Assembly (NCBI GenBank): GCA_963735025.1
Contig: CAVTJG010000007.1
Location: 85,843-149,842, forward strand
Reading direction: 5' to 3'
Source: JAABRB01 sp963735025
GTDB lineage: Bacteria > Pseudomonadota > Gammaproteobacteria > Burkholderiales > SG8-39
DNA: 64,000 bases
The notes beneath the pieces are model-generated. The model searched no databases. It worked only from the letters and a program-made list of their open reading frames with translations, and was not told the origin of the DNA. Both the position numbers and the translations under genes were made by a program. Of the stretch, positions 25,376-34,774 are shown one piece after another. Each line of letters starts with the position of its first letter. Within the stretch, counting starts at the first letter, position 1.

Positions 25376-26004
25376 CCACCGCCGCGATCACGGCGGCGCA
25401 GGCGGGCCTCGTCTCGTGCGAGACGTGTCACCTGCTGTCGCGGCCGGTCCACCCGGAGCATCCCGGGCACTGCCCGCGGTGCGGCGGGGAGCTCGAATTC
25501 CGTCACCCACACTCGATCCAGTACACGTGGGCGCTCGTCATCGCCGCCGCGATCTGCTACATCCCGGCGAATGCCCTGCCGGTGCTGAACACGACCGCGT
25601 TCGGGTCCACGGAGCCGGACACCATAATGGGCGGCGTCGTGTTCCTCTACACCTCGGGATCGTGGCCGCTCGCGCTCATCGTGCTGGTCGCGAGCGTGAT
25701 GGTTCCGCTCGGCAAGCTGATCGCGCTCGCCTATCTCCTGATCACCGTTCAGCGCGGCGTTCGCGGCAGCGCCCGCGATCGGACGCGCCTGTACCGGATG
25801 GTCGAGTTCATCGGCCGCTGGTCGATGCTGGACGTGTTCGTCGATACCTTCACCGTCGCCCTCGTGCAGCTCCAACCGCTGATGTCAGTGGCGCCCGGTC
25901 CGGGGGTGTTGTTCTTCGCGGGAGTGGTCGTGCTGACGATGATCGCGGCCGAGACGTTCGATCCCCGTCTGATCTGGGATTCCGCCACCAGCATGGAGCG
26001 CTGA
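25372..26004 (+). CDS. pqiA: PqiA-type inner-membrane protein, second half
   Basis: 210 aa. It has its own zinc ribbon (CETC, CPRCGG) and four transmembrane segments: IQYTWALVIAAAICYIPANA, LPVLNTTAFGSTEPDTIMGG, a long central pair, and LFFAGVVVLTMIAAETFDPR. It is homologous to the C-terminal half of E. coli PqiA, so the two subunits likely form the heteromeric equivalent. The start overlaps the previous stop (ATGA), and the next gene begins 1 bp after its stop. Confidence 0.92.
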   Translation: MTTAAITAAQAGLVSCETCHLLSRPVHPEHPGHCPRCGGELEFRHPHSIQYTWALVIAAAICYIPANALPVLNTTAFGSTEPDTIMGGVVFLYTSGSWPLALIVLVASVMVPLGKLIALAYLLITVQRGVRGSARDRTRLYRMVEFIGRWSMLDVFVDTFTVALVQLQPLMSVAPGPGVLFFAGVVVLTMIAAETFDPRLIWDSATSMER

Positions 26005-26005
26005 C

Positions 26006-27676
26006 ATGGCCACGAGCACCGAACGCGACGACCTTCCGCAGGCGACCGTCGTGCCGAAAAAGCACCGGCGCATCTCGGTCGTATGGGTCATCCCGATCCT
26101 CGCCGCGGTGGTGGCCATCGGGATCGCGGTGCAGCGCATCCTGAGCGAGGGCCCGACCATCACCATCGTCTTCAGCGCCGCGCAGGGCCTCGAGGCCGGC
26201 AAAGCCTTCATCAAGTACAAGGACGTGAACATCGGCCAGGTCACGGCGGTCGATCTTTCCGACGACTACACCAAGGTAACGGTGACGGCGAAGATCGCCA
26301 AGAACGCGGCGGGCCTGATGGTGGAGGACGCGAAGTTCTGGGTCGTGGAGCCGCGTATCTCGCTCACCGGGGTGTCCGGTCTCGGCACGCTGCTGTCGGG
26401 CAACTACATCGGCTTCGAGGTCGGAAAGTCGACTACCAAGCGGCGCGAATACATCGGACTCGCGACGCCGCCGGTCGTCACCGGTCTGCCGGGCAGGCGG
26501 TTTGTCCTCAAGGCCCCCCGGCTCGGGTCGCTGGGGATCGGCGCTCCGGTCTACTACCACAGCCTGCAGGCGGGGCAAGTCACGGAGTACGGCCTGGCAA
26601 GCGACGGCAAGGCAATCGATGTCAAGATCTTCGTCAACGCGCCCTACGATAAGTACGTCACCGGCGAAACCCGCTTCTGGAACGCGAGCGGAATCGACGT
26701 CTCGGTAGGCGCTGGCGGCGTCGACGTGCGCATGGAATCTCTGGCCGCGCTGGTCGAGGGCGGTCTGGCGTTCGACTCGCCGCCATTCGCCCCCGCGGCC
26801 GAGCCTGCCGCCGCCGACTCGGCGTTCCCGCTCTTCGGCGACCAGGTCACCGCGATGAAGCAGCCGGACCCAATCGCGCAGCGGTACGTGCTTTTCTTCA
26901 ACGAGTCGCTGCGCGGCCTGTCCGTGGGCGCGCCCGTCACCCTCCTCGGGCTGCCCGGCGGCGAGGTCACCGACGTGGGGCTCGACTTCGACCCGGCGAC
27001 GCAGAACCTGCGCGGGCGCGTCGAGATCGTCGCCTTTCCGGAGCGCCTCGTCGCGCGCCTGCGCTCCCAGCAAGCAAGCTCAGCCGACGCGATCGCGCGC
27101 AGCAACAAGCAGCGCATCGCGTTCTTCGCGCGGATGATCCAGCAGAAGGGCATGCGCGCCCAGCTCCAGACCGGGAGCCTGCTCACCGGCCAGCTCTACG
27201 TGGCCTTCGAGTTCCATCCCGATGCGCCGAAGGTGAAGGTGAATTTCAGCCAAGACAAACCGGTGCTACCGACGGTCCCAAGCGTTCTCCCGGACTTGGA
27301 GGCGAAGGTCTCCAGCATTCTCGCGAAGCTCGACAAGCTGCAGTACGAAGAGATCGGCGCCGACAGCAGGAAGGCGCTTCAGTCGCTCGATAAGACGCTC
27401 AAGGACGCGGACCGGGCGCTGAACCACATCGACACCGACGTCACGCCCGCGCTCAAGCCGGCGATCGAGGAGTTTCGCAGCGCGATGGCCTCCGCCGACA
27501 AGATGCTCAAGAATACCGACGCAACGATTGTCGGCACCGATGCGCCTGGACAGCAGCAGTTTCGCGATGCGATGGACGAGGTTGCCCGCGCGGCGCGCTC
27601 GCTGCGCGGACTGACCGACTATCTCGAGCGTCATCCCGACGCGCTGATCCGCGGCAAGACCGAGGAGAAACCCTGA
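26006..27676 (+). CDS. pqiB: PqiB, MCE-domain intermembrane transport protein
   Basis: 556 aa, close to E. coli PqiB (546). One N-terminal transmembrane helix (about 24-42) anchors it in the inner membrane. Three MCE/MlaD repeats follow; GQVTAVDLSDDYTKV, PVYYHSLQAGQVTEYGLASD and PVTLLGLPGGEVTDVGLDFD mark the starts, and the C-terminal part (about 430-550) is predicted helical, forming the needle-like tube across the periplasm. It conveys phospholipids. It is followed by pqiC with a 1-bp overlap. Confidence 0.95.
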   Translation: MATSTERDDLPQATVVPKKHRRISVVWVIPILAAVVAIGIAVQRILSEGPTITIVFSAAQGLEAGKAFIKYKDVNIGQVTAVDLSDDYTKVTVTAKIAKNAAGLMVEDAKFWVVEPRISLTGVSGLGTLLSGNYIGFEVGKSTTKRREYIGLATPPVVTGLPGRRFVLKAPRLGSLGIGAPVYYHSLQAGQVTEYGLASDGKAIDVKIFVNAPYDKYVTGETRFWNASGIDVSVGAGGVDVRMESLAALVEGGLAFDSPPFAPAAEPAAADSAFPLFGDQVTAMKQPDPIAQRYVLFFNESLRGLSVGAPVTLLGLPGGEVTDVGLDFDPATQNLRGRVEIVAFPERLVARLRSQQASSADAIARSNKQRIAFFARMIQQKGMRAQLQTGSLLTGQLYVAFEFHPDAPKVKVNFSQDKPVLPTVPSVLPDLEAKVSSILAKLDKLQYEEIGADSRKALQSLDKTLKDADRALNHIDTDVTPALKPAIEEFRSAMASADKMLKNTDATIVGTDAPGQQQFRDAMDEVARAARSLRGLTDYLERHPDALIRGKTEEKP

Positions 27677-28266
27677 TGCGCCGCTTCGCCACTCTGCTGG
27701 TTCCCTGCGCCGCCCTGCTGCTCGCCAGCGGATGCGCGTCCACGCCGCCATCGCATTTCTACACGCTCAGCGCGCCGGCCGCTTCCGCCGGAACATCCTC
27801 GACGATTTCAATCTCGGTGGGTCCGGTGTCGGTGCCGGCGGAAGTGGACCGCCCGCAGATCGTTGTCACGACCGGCCCGAACGAGGTGCGGCTGGACGAG
27901 TTCAATCGCTGGGCCGCACCGCTCCAGGACAACATTTCGCGCGTGGTCGGCGAGAACCTCATTGCGATGCTCGGCACCCCGCGCGTGACGCAGTCTCCGC
28001 AGACGCTGAGCGGCGACGCCGACTACCGCGTCGCGATCGAGGTCCAGAGCTTCAGATCGGCGCCCGGCGAGTCGGCATCGCTCGACGCCGTGTGGACGGT
28101 ACGCAGGACGAAAGACAGCAGGACGGAGGCCGGGCGCACGACCCTGCGCGAACCGGCGCAGGAGAAGGGCTACGACGCACTCGCCGCCGCGCACAGCCGC
28201 GCCGTCGCGCGCCTGGCCCAGGACGTCGCCAGCGCGGTGCGTCGGCTCGATGGGCCCGCACCCTAG
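27676..28266 (+). CDS. pqiC: PqiC-like outer-membrane lipoprotein (ABC-type auxiliary, PF03886)
   Basis: 196 aa lipoprotein with lipobox LLASGC. Features of the PqiC/DUF330 family: SHFYTLSAPA, SVGPVSVPAEVDRPQIVV, RLDEFNRWAAPLQDNISRVV. In E. coli PqiC is the outer-membrane partner that docks the PqiB tube. It overlaps pqiB by 1 bp (TGATG). A short GC hairpin (28292-28307) follows 25 bp after the stop. Confidence 0.93.
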   Translation: MRRFATLLVPCAALLLASGCASTPPSHFYTLSAPAASAGTSSTISISVGPVSVPAEVDRPQIVVTTGPNEVRLDEFNRWAAPLQDNISRVVGENLIAMLGTPRVTQSPQTLSGDADYRVAIEVQSFRSAPGESASLDAVWTVRRTKDSRTEAGRTTLREPAQEKGYDALAAAHSRAVARLAQDVASAVRRLDGPAP

Positions 28267-28291
28267 GCGTTTGCTGGAGCGGCACGAGGTG

Positions 28292-28307
28292 GCGGGGTGT
28301 GCCCCGC
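28292..28307 (+). terminator. Short GC hairpin after pqiC
   Basis: GCGGGG-TGTG-CCCCGC, a perfect 6-bp stem 25 bp after the pqiC stop. No T-run follows, so it is only a weak terminator candidate. Confidence 0.3.
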
Positions 28308-28458
28308 ACGTGCTGAAGGTGTACTTCGGGGGAAACCGTTCAGCGACCTGTCACGGGCGGCTCGCTGCGGTCTCCTTCAAAGAGCGTGCGGTAGAAGAAT
28401 CCGGCGACAAGCGCGCCGACGAACAGCGCAAGTGCTGTACTGCGTACGAAATTCACGG

Positions 28459-29214
28459 ATGAACACTACGCTAACCGCCGTTCTCGTGTTCGGATGCCTC
28501 GCTGGCGCCGTGTTGGTCGGAAGATCAGTGCGTCGCCACATTCCCGAGGATCATCTGAGTGCGGAGTCCAAGGACACGGTGAAACTGGCCATGGGGCTGG
28601 TTGCGACCATGACTGCGCTGCTTCTGAGCCTGCTGATCGGTTCCGCCAAGAATTCCTACGATACATCGCGCAGCCATATCATTCAGATGGCGGCCAAGAT
28701 CTCGTTCCTCGACCGCGTCCTGAGCGACCTCGGACCTGCGGCCGCGCCGGCGCGCGCTGAGCTTCGATCTGCCGTGCAGGCAGGAGTAAACCAACTCTGG
28801 CCGGAGAATGTCGGTGCGCCCGATCGATCGCCGCCCAGCACCCGTGCCGGAGAGTTGGTGTTTTCAGCCGTTCATGCCCTGAACCCGCGTGACGAGACGC
28901 AACGCGCCTTGAAGACCCAGGCTTCCGTGCTGGTCGTGGACCTCGCGCAGCTTCGCGCGCTACTGCTGGCGCAGTCCCTCCCGTCCATCTCCGTGCCGCT
29001 GCTGGTGGCCGTCATTGTCTGGCTGGTTCTTATTTTTCTGGGATTCAGCCTGCTGGCGCCTCCCAACACCACCACCGCAGTGGCTCTGATCGCCTCCGCG
29101 CTATCGGTCTCGGCAGCGATCTTTCTGATTCTGGAACTGGATCGCCCCTTCGGCGGGCTGGTCCAGATTCCCAGCGCGCCCCTGGCCCATGCCTTGAAAG
29201 ATCTCCCGAAGTGA
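28459..29214 (+). CDS. DUF4239-like membrane protein
   Basis: 251 aa. ATG 28459 starts a transmembrane segment (TAVLVFGCLAGAVLVGRS), then KDTVKLAMGLVATMTALLLSLLIGSAK and a soluble region, and two C-terminal helices (VPLLVAVIVWLVLIFLGFSLL, VALIASALSVSAAIFLILEL) ending in FGGLVQIPSAPL. The conserved GLVATMTALLLSLLIG and FGGLVQI segments are typical of DUF4239/bestrophin-like proteins, possibly channels. The ion-channel gene begins inside its last codons (4-bp overlap), which suggests a functional pair. Confidence 0.82.
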   Translation: MNTTLTAVLVFGCLAGAVLVGRSVRRHIPEDHLSAESKDTVKLAMGLVATMTALLLSLLIGSAKNSYDTSRSHIIQMAAKISFLDRVLSDLGPAAAPARAELRSAVQAGVNQLWPENVGAPDRSPPSTRAGELVFSAVHALNPRDETQRALKTQASVLVVDLAQLRALLLAQSLPSISVPLLVAVIVWLVLIFLGFSLLAPPNTTTAVALIASALSVSAAIFLILELDRPFGGLVQIPSAPLAHALKDLPK

Positions 29215-29903
29215 CGCGTTCCGAGAATCCCGGCCTGTTCCGAAATTCCGCCGTGTGGCTGCTCGCGGCGATCGGACTGCTGTTCCTGTCAGCGCCTTTC
29301 GTGCAGGACCTCTCGTACGGAGTTCCGATCGAGGCGCTTCTGCTGACCGTCGTGATGGTGTTTGCCGTGCTGGCGGTCGGGGCGCGAGGCCGTACATTGA
29401 GCGTGGCGCTTCTGCTGGTCGCTACGGCCCTCGCGACCAGGTGGATCAACTTCGCACGCCCCGATCTGATCTCCCCGGTCGTGTATCTGCTGGCCGGGAT
29501 GGTGTTCTTCGCTTTTGTGGTGGCGAATATTCTTCGGTTCGTTTTGCACACCCCCAGGGTCGACGCCAACGTGCTGTGCGCCGCGCTCTCCGGCTATTTG
29601 ATGCTCGGCTTGCTGTGGGTGCCCGCGTATGCCATGGCTGCCCAGATTGACCCCGGAGCATTCGTCATCAGCGGGGATGCGAGCGCCAAACTGGACGGCT
29701 TCCGCGCTTTCTACTTCAGCTTCATCACGCTCTGCACGGTGGGATACGGTGACGTCGTGCCAGCGTCGAGAGTGACGCAGATGCTTGCAATCGTGGAAGC
29801 CATCGTCGGCCTGTTCTATGTCGCCGTGCTGATCTCGCGCCTGGTCGCAGTCTATTCTTCAGCCCCGCCCGCCGTGGACGGCGAGACGCGCTCGCCGCGA
29901 TGA
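29211..29903 (+). CDS. Two-pore-helix-type potassium channel (Ion_trans_2)
   Basis: 230 aa. GTG 29211 overlaps the previous stop. Four N-terminal hydrophobic stretches precede a pore region with the selectivity filter TVGYGD (residues 176-181) and a C-terminal inner helix (MLAIVEAIVGLFYVAVLISRLVAV, over residues 190-215). The TVGYGD filter indicates potassium selectivity. No cytoplasmic RCK domain, so it is a short Kch-like channel. It follows the DUF4239 protein and is ended by a hairpin at 29992. Confidence 0.9.
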   Translation: MTRSENPGLFRNSAVWLLAAIGLLFLSAPFVQDLSYGVPIEALLLTVVMVFAVLAVGARGRTLSVALLLVATALATRWINFARPDLISPVVYLLAGMVFFAFVVANILRFVLHTPRVDANVLCAALSGYLMLGLLWVPAYAMAAQIDPGAFVISGDASAKLDGFRAFYFSFITLCTVGYGDVVPASRVTQMLAIVEAIVGLFYVAVLISRLVAVYSSAPPAVDGETRSPR

Positions 29904-29991
29904 TTGACCCACCCTTTGCGAGCGTTGTCAGTCGTCGACACCGGCGTGCTTGAACGCGTGGTATTGGCCCGATTCAGGACGCGATCGAATC

Positions 29992-30018
29992 GATCCCCCG
30001 GATAGCCCGGGGATCTTT
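29992..30018 (+). terminator. Rho-independent-type terminator after the channel gene
   Basis: GATCCCC (29992-29998) pairs with GGGGATC (30009-30015), extended by two inner pairs around loop ATAG, and is followed by TTTC. It lies 89 bp past the channel stop and within the 361-bp gap (29904-30264), which otherwise holds only the promoter dyad at 30112. Confidence 0.5.
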
Positions 30019-30111
30019 CAGGCGTATGCGGACTGCGTCTACCCTGGGCGACTCCGACCGGCACTGAAAGGTTGGTTGAGTCGGGCGCTCGGTGCGGTCG
30101 ATACTACCTAG

Positions 30112-30147
30112 GTCGTATTCCGCCGCGCGGACACGCGGCCAATACTC
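30112..30147 (+). promoter_or_regulatory. GTCGTATT-N20-CAATACTC promoter dyad
   Basis: GTCGTATT (30112-30119) and CAATACTC (30140-30147), 20 bp apart, left flank ACCTAG. One base differs from consensus. It precedes the DUF1254 gene by 117 bp and is the apparent promoter of the large 30-39 kb operon. Confidence 0.6.
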
Positions 30148-30264
30148 GCGCCATGGCGGGCGCGCTTGACGTTTAGTCGAGCGCAAGGATTCAAGTGCGG
30201 GGATCGTGAGCGGATTCTTCCAGGATCCGCGCCCATGCCGCCGCAACATGTCAAGGAGCGACTT

Positions 30265-33102
30265 ATGCAGTGGACCATCCTCAAGCGGCTTCTGATCGCT
30301 TTCGCGCTGCTCGCATCTGCGCTTGCCATTCCCTGTGCAGCACAGGACAAGCGCGTCCTCGCCGAGGCCAGGGCCGTTGCCGAGGAAGCCTACCTCTACG
30401 GCTTCCCGATGGTCGTCGGCTACGCCGTCATGTACAAATTCTTTATCGACCCCAACTCGGGGCAGTACAAGGCGCCGATCAACCAGCTCCACAACGAGGC
30501 GCGCGTGTTCACGCCCAAGGACACGGGCATCAGCACACCCAACAGCGACACGCCGTACTCGATGGCGATGCTCGACTTGCGCACGGAGCCCTTCGTGATG
30601 TGCATGCCCGAGATCGAGAAGGCGCGCTACTACGACGTGCAGCTCGTCGACCTGTACTCCGACAACTACGGGTACATGGGCAGCCGCGCCACCGGCAACG
30701 ACGCCGGCTGCTTCGCCGTCGCCGGGCCCGACTGGAAAGGCGCGACGCCCAAGGGCGTCAATAAAGTCTTCCGCAGTGAAACCCAGTTCACGCTGGTCGT
30801 CTACCGCACCCAGCTCTTCAACCCCGCCGACATGCCCAACGTCGAGAAGATCCAGGCCGGCTACAAGGTACAGCCGCTCTCGGCCTTTCTCGGCCAGCCG
30901 GCGCCGCCCGCGGCGCCGGCCATCGACTGGTTGAAGTTCGAGCAAGACGCATTCACGACGAAGTTCGCCGAGTACCTCGACTTCCTGCTGCAGTTCTGCC
31001 CGCCGGTCGGAACGGCCGCGGTGGAGAAGCCGCTGCGCGAGAAGCTTGCACGCATCGGCATCGGCCCGGGCAAGAAGGCGCCTCACAAGGACGCCCCCCC
31101 GGCGGTGAAAGCTGCGGTCGGAGAAGGTGTGAAGGCCGCGTTCGCGAAGATCGGCAAGACCGCCGAGAGTGTCGGCACCGTGGTCAACGGCTGGCAGATC
31201 GGCGCCGCCGCAGGCAGCCGCGAGTTCTACAAGGGAAACTGGGCGCTGCGCGCCGCCGCCGCCAAGCTCGGCATCTACGGCAACAGCGAGGCCGAGGCGG
31301 TCTATCCCTACACGCGCAACGACGCGAACGGCATCGCGCTCGACGGCAGCAAGCACACCTACCAGATGACGTTCGCGGCGGGGCAGCTGCCACCGGTCAA
31401 CGCATTCTGGTCGATCACGATGTACGACGGGCGCACGCAGCTCCTGATCGACAACCCGATCAACAGGTATCTCGTCAACTCGCCGATGCTGCCGGAGCTG
31501 CAGAAGAACCGCGACGGCTCGATCACGATCTACGTCCAGAAGGACTCGCCCGGCAAGGCGCGCGAGTCGAACTGGCTGCCGGCGCCGGACGGCCCGATGT
31601 TCATCGCAATGCGCCTCTACTGGCCGAAGACCGACAAGCCTTCGGTGTATCCGCTTGGGAAAGGATCGTGGAAGCCGCCCGCACTCGTGCCGGTGCGGAA
31701 CCTCGACGCGCTCGACGTCAAGCGCTTCGGCGACAAGTCGCTCGAGAACTTCATCCGCACCGACACGCGCTACGGCCACGACGGCCTGTTCCAGGGACCC
31801 CGCGGCTGGGGCTACTGGAACTTCCTCGAGTACCCGCGGCCGATCCAGAACCCGAATCTGTGGCCCGACATGCAGTCGACGTACTTCATCGGTCGCCTGG
31901 CGCTGCCGGCCGGCGCGAGCCTGACGCTGAATTACACCTTTCCGCGGGCCCGGTATTTCCAGTTCGCGCTCTACAAGGCAGAGCGCGGCACGTTCGTCTC
32001 GATCGGCGAGGATCTCGCGGGGCCACAGATCGAGCCGGATCCGGGCTCCACCAACCCGTTCCGGGTTGGCGCGAGTCGGCTCGCCGCGAAGCGCAACTTC
32101 ACTCTGCGGATCGTGGCCGATGATGCTCCGGCGGATAAGAAGCAGCGCGCGGCGAACACGCTCTACGTCGGCAAGGGTGGCGACGAGCTTCAGTTCGTCA
32201 ACCGCACCTATCTCGCCGACCAGGGCAGCGACGGCGCGGGGTGGGGCCCGGCGGACACGCCCGCCAGGGGACCCGGGCTGCCGACCTACACGGGCACGCT
32301 CGCCGACGGCACGAAGCTGTCGGCAGTAGAGGTCGTCAGGCAGTTCGCGCGGCCGTTCCCGGGCGCCACCAAGCAGCCCGTTACCGCGGAGCAGTGGGAG
32401 ATGCTGCTGCACGCGAAGGACAACGACCCCACGCTCGAACCGGCGACTACGCCCGCGCGCAAGGAGCCCAAGTGGGAGAAGTACTGGAACATCAAGTATT
32501 CGATCCTCGGCTCGTTCAAGACCCCTGAGGAACGCGCCAAGATTCCCTTCGCCAGCGCCATCGACGGCGGCGGGGATCCGGAGACCGAGTACATGCTGAT
32601 CCAGCTTTCGCGGAAATTCGGCCCGGTCTACGTGATGCGCGGCAAGATGCCGACCTTCCCGAACACCTACGCCGGCTCCGGCGGCAAGGGTCTCGAGGTG
32701 ATGCCCGCGGCGCAGACCCAGTACTGGTCGCTCGTCAGCGCAGAGGCGATGCCGTCCGGACAGATCGTCGATGCGCTGACCGACATGCAGGTCCCGCTCG
32801 ACCAGGACGGCAACTACACGATCGTGTACAGCCGCAAGGAGGACCGGCCGGCGAACGCGACGGCCGAGAACGGCGTGGCATGGATCGAGTGGAGTCCGCG
32901 CGGCGAAGGCATCGACGGGCCAAAGAACCGCCCCGACTTCGGCATGCTAATGCTGCGCATCATCGCCAACGATCCGAATTGGAAAGAGAGCCCCAACCAC
33001 GTGACCAAGCCCGGCATGGAGGAAGCCGTGATGGGACCGTACTACCCACGCGGCGAGTACACGACCAAGGCGGAGTTCGAGGCCAACGGGCTGAAGAAGT
33101 AG
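30265..33102 (+). CDS. DUF1254/DUF1214 protein fused to a second C-terminal domain
   Basis: 945 aa from ATG 30265 (AAGGAGCG upstream); signal peptide ends CAAQ. Residues about 35-470 are the DUF1254+DUF1214 unit (NQLHNEARVFTPKDTGISTP, NSDTPYSMAMLDLRTEPFV, SITMYDGRTQLLIDNPINRY). Residues about 475-800 are a separate region (DTRYGHDGLFQGPRGWGYWN, YFIGRLALPAGASLTLNYTF, GGDELQFVNRTYLADQG), and the tail repeats a DUF1214-like motif (WSLVSAEAMPSGQIVDALTD). DUF1254 proteins are exported and of unknown function. At nearly twice the usual size this is probably a fusion of two normally separate proteins. Confidence 0.88.
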   Translation: MQWTILKRLLIAFALLASALAIPCAAQDKRVLAEARAVAEEAYLYGFPMVVGYAVMYKFFIDPNSGQYKAPINQLHNEARVFTPKDTGISTPNSDTPYSMAMLDLRTEPFVMCMPEIEKARYYDVQLVDLYSDNYGYMGSRATGNDAGCFAVAGPDWKGATPKGVNKVFRSETQFTLVVYRTQLFNPADMPNVEKIQAGYKVQPLSAFLGQPAPPAAPAIDWLKFEQDAFTTKFAEYLDFLLQFCPPVGTAAVEKPLREKLARIGIGPGKKAPHKDAPPAVKAAVGEGVKAAFAKIGKTAESVGTVVNGWQIGAAAGSREFYKGNWALRAAAAKLGIYGNSEAEAVYPYTRNDANGIALDGSKHTYQMTFAAGQLPPVNAFWSITMYDGRTQLLIDNPINRYLVNSPMLPELQKNRDGSITIYVQKDSPGKARESNWLPAPDGPMFIAMRLYWPKTDKPSVYPLGKGSWKPPALVPVRNLDALDVKRFGDKSLENFIRTDTRYGHDGLFQGPRGWGYWNFLEYPRPIQNPNLWPDMQSTYFIGRLALPAGASLTLNYTFPRARYFQFALYKAERGTFVSIGEDLAGPQIEPDPGSTNPFRVGASRLAAKRNFTLRIVADDAPADKKQRAANTLYVGKGGDELQFVNRTYLADQGSDGAGWGPADTPARGPGLPTYTGTLADGTKLSAVEVVRQFARPFPGATKQPVTAEQWEMLLHAKDNDPTLEPATTPARKEPKWEKYWNIKYSILGSFKTPEERAKIPFASAIDGGGDPETEYMLIQLSRKFGPVYVMRGKMPTFPNTYAGSGGKGLEVMPAAQTQYWSLVSAEAMPSGQIVDALTDMQVPLDQDGNYTIVYSRKEDRPANATAENGVAWIEWSPRGEGIDGPKNRPDFGMLMLRIIANDPNWKESPNHVTKPGMEEAVMGPYYPRGEYTTKAEFEANGLKK

Positions 33103-33133
33103 GAAACGAGCGAGGACAAGGGAGAGATCGGAC

Positions 33134-34771
33134 GTGACACGGTCGGGAAAACTCAAGCTTGTCGGGCTCGCCGTCGTCGTCGTGCTCGCGGTCATCGTCT
33201 ACCGCCTGGCCGGAACGGTCATCGGCGCAAAGGTGGAGCAGCACGTCGCGAAAGTCGGCCTCACTCCGAACCAGGTCGCGGCCAACGGCCCGCTGCCGGG
33301 CGAAGTGAGGCTGTACGCGAAGGAGCTCGCCTGCCAGCAGAAAATTCCGACTCCGGGCTACTACTCCTCGCTGAACGGCGCGGAGATCTCGGACAGCGAG
33401 CGAAGCGGCCTGTTTCCGTGTGCGAGCTTCCTCGGCTCGCGCGACGGTCCGAACAGCGTCTACGCCTGGCGCAGTGCCGACGACTACCCGGGCATCTCCT
33501 ACATCAACAACCGCAAACCGGGCGAGCTATACATCGTCGGCGGCGAGTTTCCCACGCTCGAGGATCCGAACATGGCAGGGCCCTTCGTCGCCAAGGCCGA
33601 CGCCGCCACCGGCAAGCAGATCTGGCGGACCTACCTCGACAACCTGAATGCCTCGGGCCACTGGATCGGCAACGCAAATCTCAACATCCTCGAGAACGGC
33701 AACATTGCCTTCTCCTGGTCGAATCAGATCGTGCTCATGGACGCGGACAACGGGTTGATCCTGAAGCACAACACTCTGCCCAGCGGCACGGCGCCAGCCA
33801 TCGATACCAATTTCAAGCACATGACGATCGCGTCCGACCGCACGCTGATCATGAAGGACCAGACTCGACCGCCCGGCTGCAAGCTCCAGGGCACGATGGC
33901 GATCATCAAGTGCGCGGCCGAGGAAGGCATGAAGCAGCCCAACTCCATGCTGGTGGCGGTCGATCCGGACACGCTCGAGGTGCTCGACAGCCTCGAGCTG
34001 CCGGAGCCCGCCTCGTCGCCGCACATCGTGACGATGTACGAGGGCAGGATCGCCATCTACATCGGCATGGACAAGAGCGCGCGGCGCTATTTTTGGGATC
34101 CGGCGGCGAGGAAGCTGTCGGCCGACGAATCCTGGATCATCCATCCGATGCAGGAGGGCCAGACCACCGCCACGGCGCCGAGCCTCGTCGGCGACTGGAT
34201 CGCCTTCCAATTGAATGGCGCCGGCAGCGAGAAGGTTGCATCGAGCATCGTCGTCGCCAGCCAGAAGGACGCGAACAAGAAGCAGATCGTTTTTCCGTTC
34301 GGCCCGCTCAAGAAGGGCGAGTGGAGCTTCGCCCCGCCAAAATGCGGCGCCGACCCGCAGAACAACATGATCTATTCGGCCGACATGGGCGTGGGCAAAG
34401 TCGCAGGAATCAAGCTCGACCCGGTCACCGGAGAGCTGAAGGTCGCCTTCGTGCTCGACGACGCCACCACCACCTTCCAGCCGCTGTTCGGACCGCCGGA
34501 CAAGCGCCTGCTGTTACTGACGAACATGAAGCGCAACGTCGAGAAGGAACCGTTAAAGGGGGCGCTCTTCACCGCCAATTACAAGGAACAGCTGACCTGG
34601 CGCGATGCGGGCACCGGCAAGATCATCGCCGAGTCGGACTTCTTCGAGCCGCTGGCGATCAACGCGCTGACCCCGCCGGGCTTCGGCGGGCGGGTCTACT
34701 TCCCGACTGCAGTCGGCAAGGGCTTCTACGTGCTGCAAGTCATGCCGAAGCCGGCAGCGGCGGGAAAGTAG
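33134..34771 (+). CDS. Membrane-anchored PQQ-like beta-propeller protein (copy A)
   Basis: 545 aa, GTG start with GGGAGAG upstream. One N-terminal transmembrane helix (about residues 8-27) precedes a mature part with DYPGISYINNRKPGELYIVG, KADAATGKQIWRTYLDN, NLNILENGNIAFSWSNQIVL, LVAVDPDTLEVLDSLELPEP and NYKEQLTWRDAGTGKIIAES; the TGKxIWRT and GTGKIIA segments are PQQ-repeat-like. The blades suggest an eight-bladed propeller. Cofactor binding is not certain. It is near-identical in plan to the protein at 37218 and 31 bp after the DUF1254 gene. Confidence 0.85.
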   Translation: MTRSGKLKLVGLAVVVVLAVIVYRLAGTVIGAKVEQHVAKVGLTPNQVAANGPLPGEVRLYAKELACQQKIPTPGYYSSLNGAEISDSERSGLFPCASFLGSRDGPNSVYAWRSADDYPGISYINNRKPGELYIVGGEFPTLEDPNMAGPFVAKADAATGKQIWRTYLDNLNASGHWIGNANLNILENGNIAFSWSNQIVLMDADNGLILKHNTLPSGTAPAIDTNFKHMTIASDRTLIMKDQTRPPGCKLQGTMAIIKCAAEEGMKQPNSMLVAVDPDTLEVLDSLELPEPASSPHIVTMYEGRIAIYIGMDKSARRYFWDPAARKLSADESWIIHPMQEGQTTATAPSLVGDWIAFQLNGAGSEKVASSIVVASQKDANKKQIVFPFGPLKKGEWSFAPPKCGADPQNNMIYSADMGVGKVAGIKLDPVTGELKVAFVLDDATTTFQPLFGPPDKRLLLLTNMKRNVEKEPLKGALFTANYKEQLTWRDAGTGKIIAESDFFEPLAINALTPPGFGGRVYFPTAVGKGFYVLQVMPKPAAAGK

Positions 34772-34774
34772 CCC

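Noticed and set aside
24725..26004. Two pqiA genes as a frameshifted single gene
   Set aside because: Each half has its own start, zinc ribbon and full set of helices, and they overlap by ATGA as coupled genes do; a split PqiA is known in proteobacteria.
29974..32412. Antisense open frame of over 800 codons across the DUF1254 gene and its promoter
   Set aside because: It runs through the terminator and dyad and opposes a gene with clear DUF1254 and signal-peptide features; no start context or motif supports it. The similar frame at 44373-46562 was rejected for the same reason.
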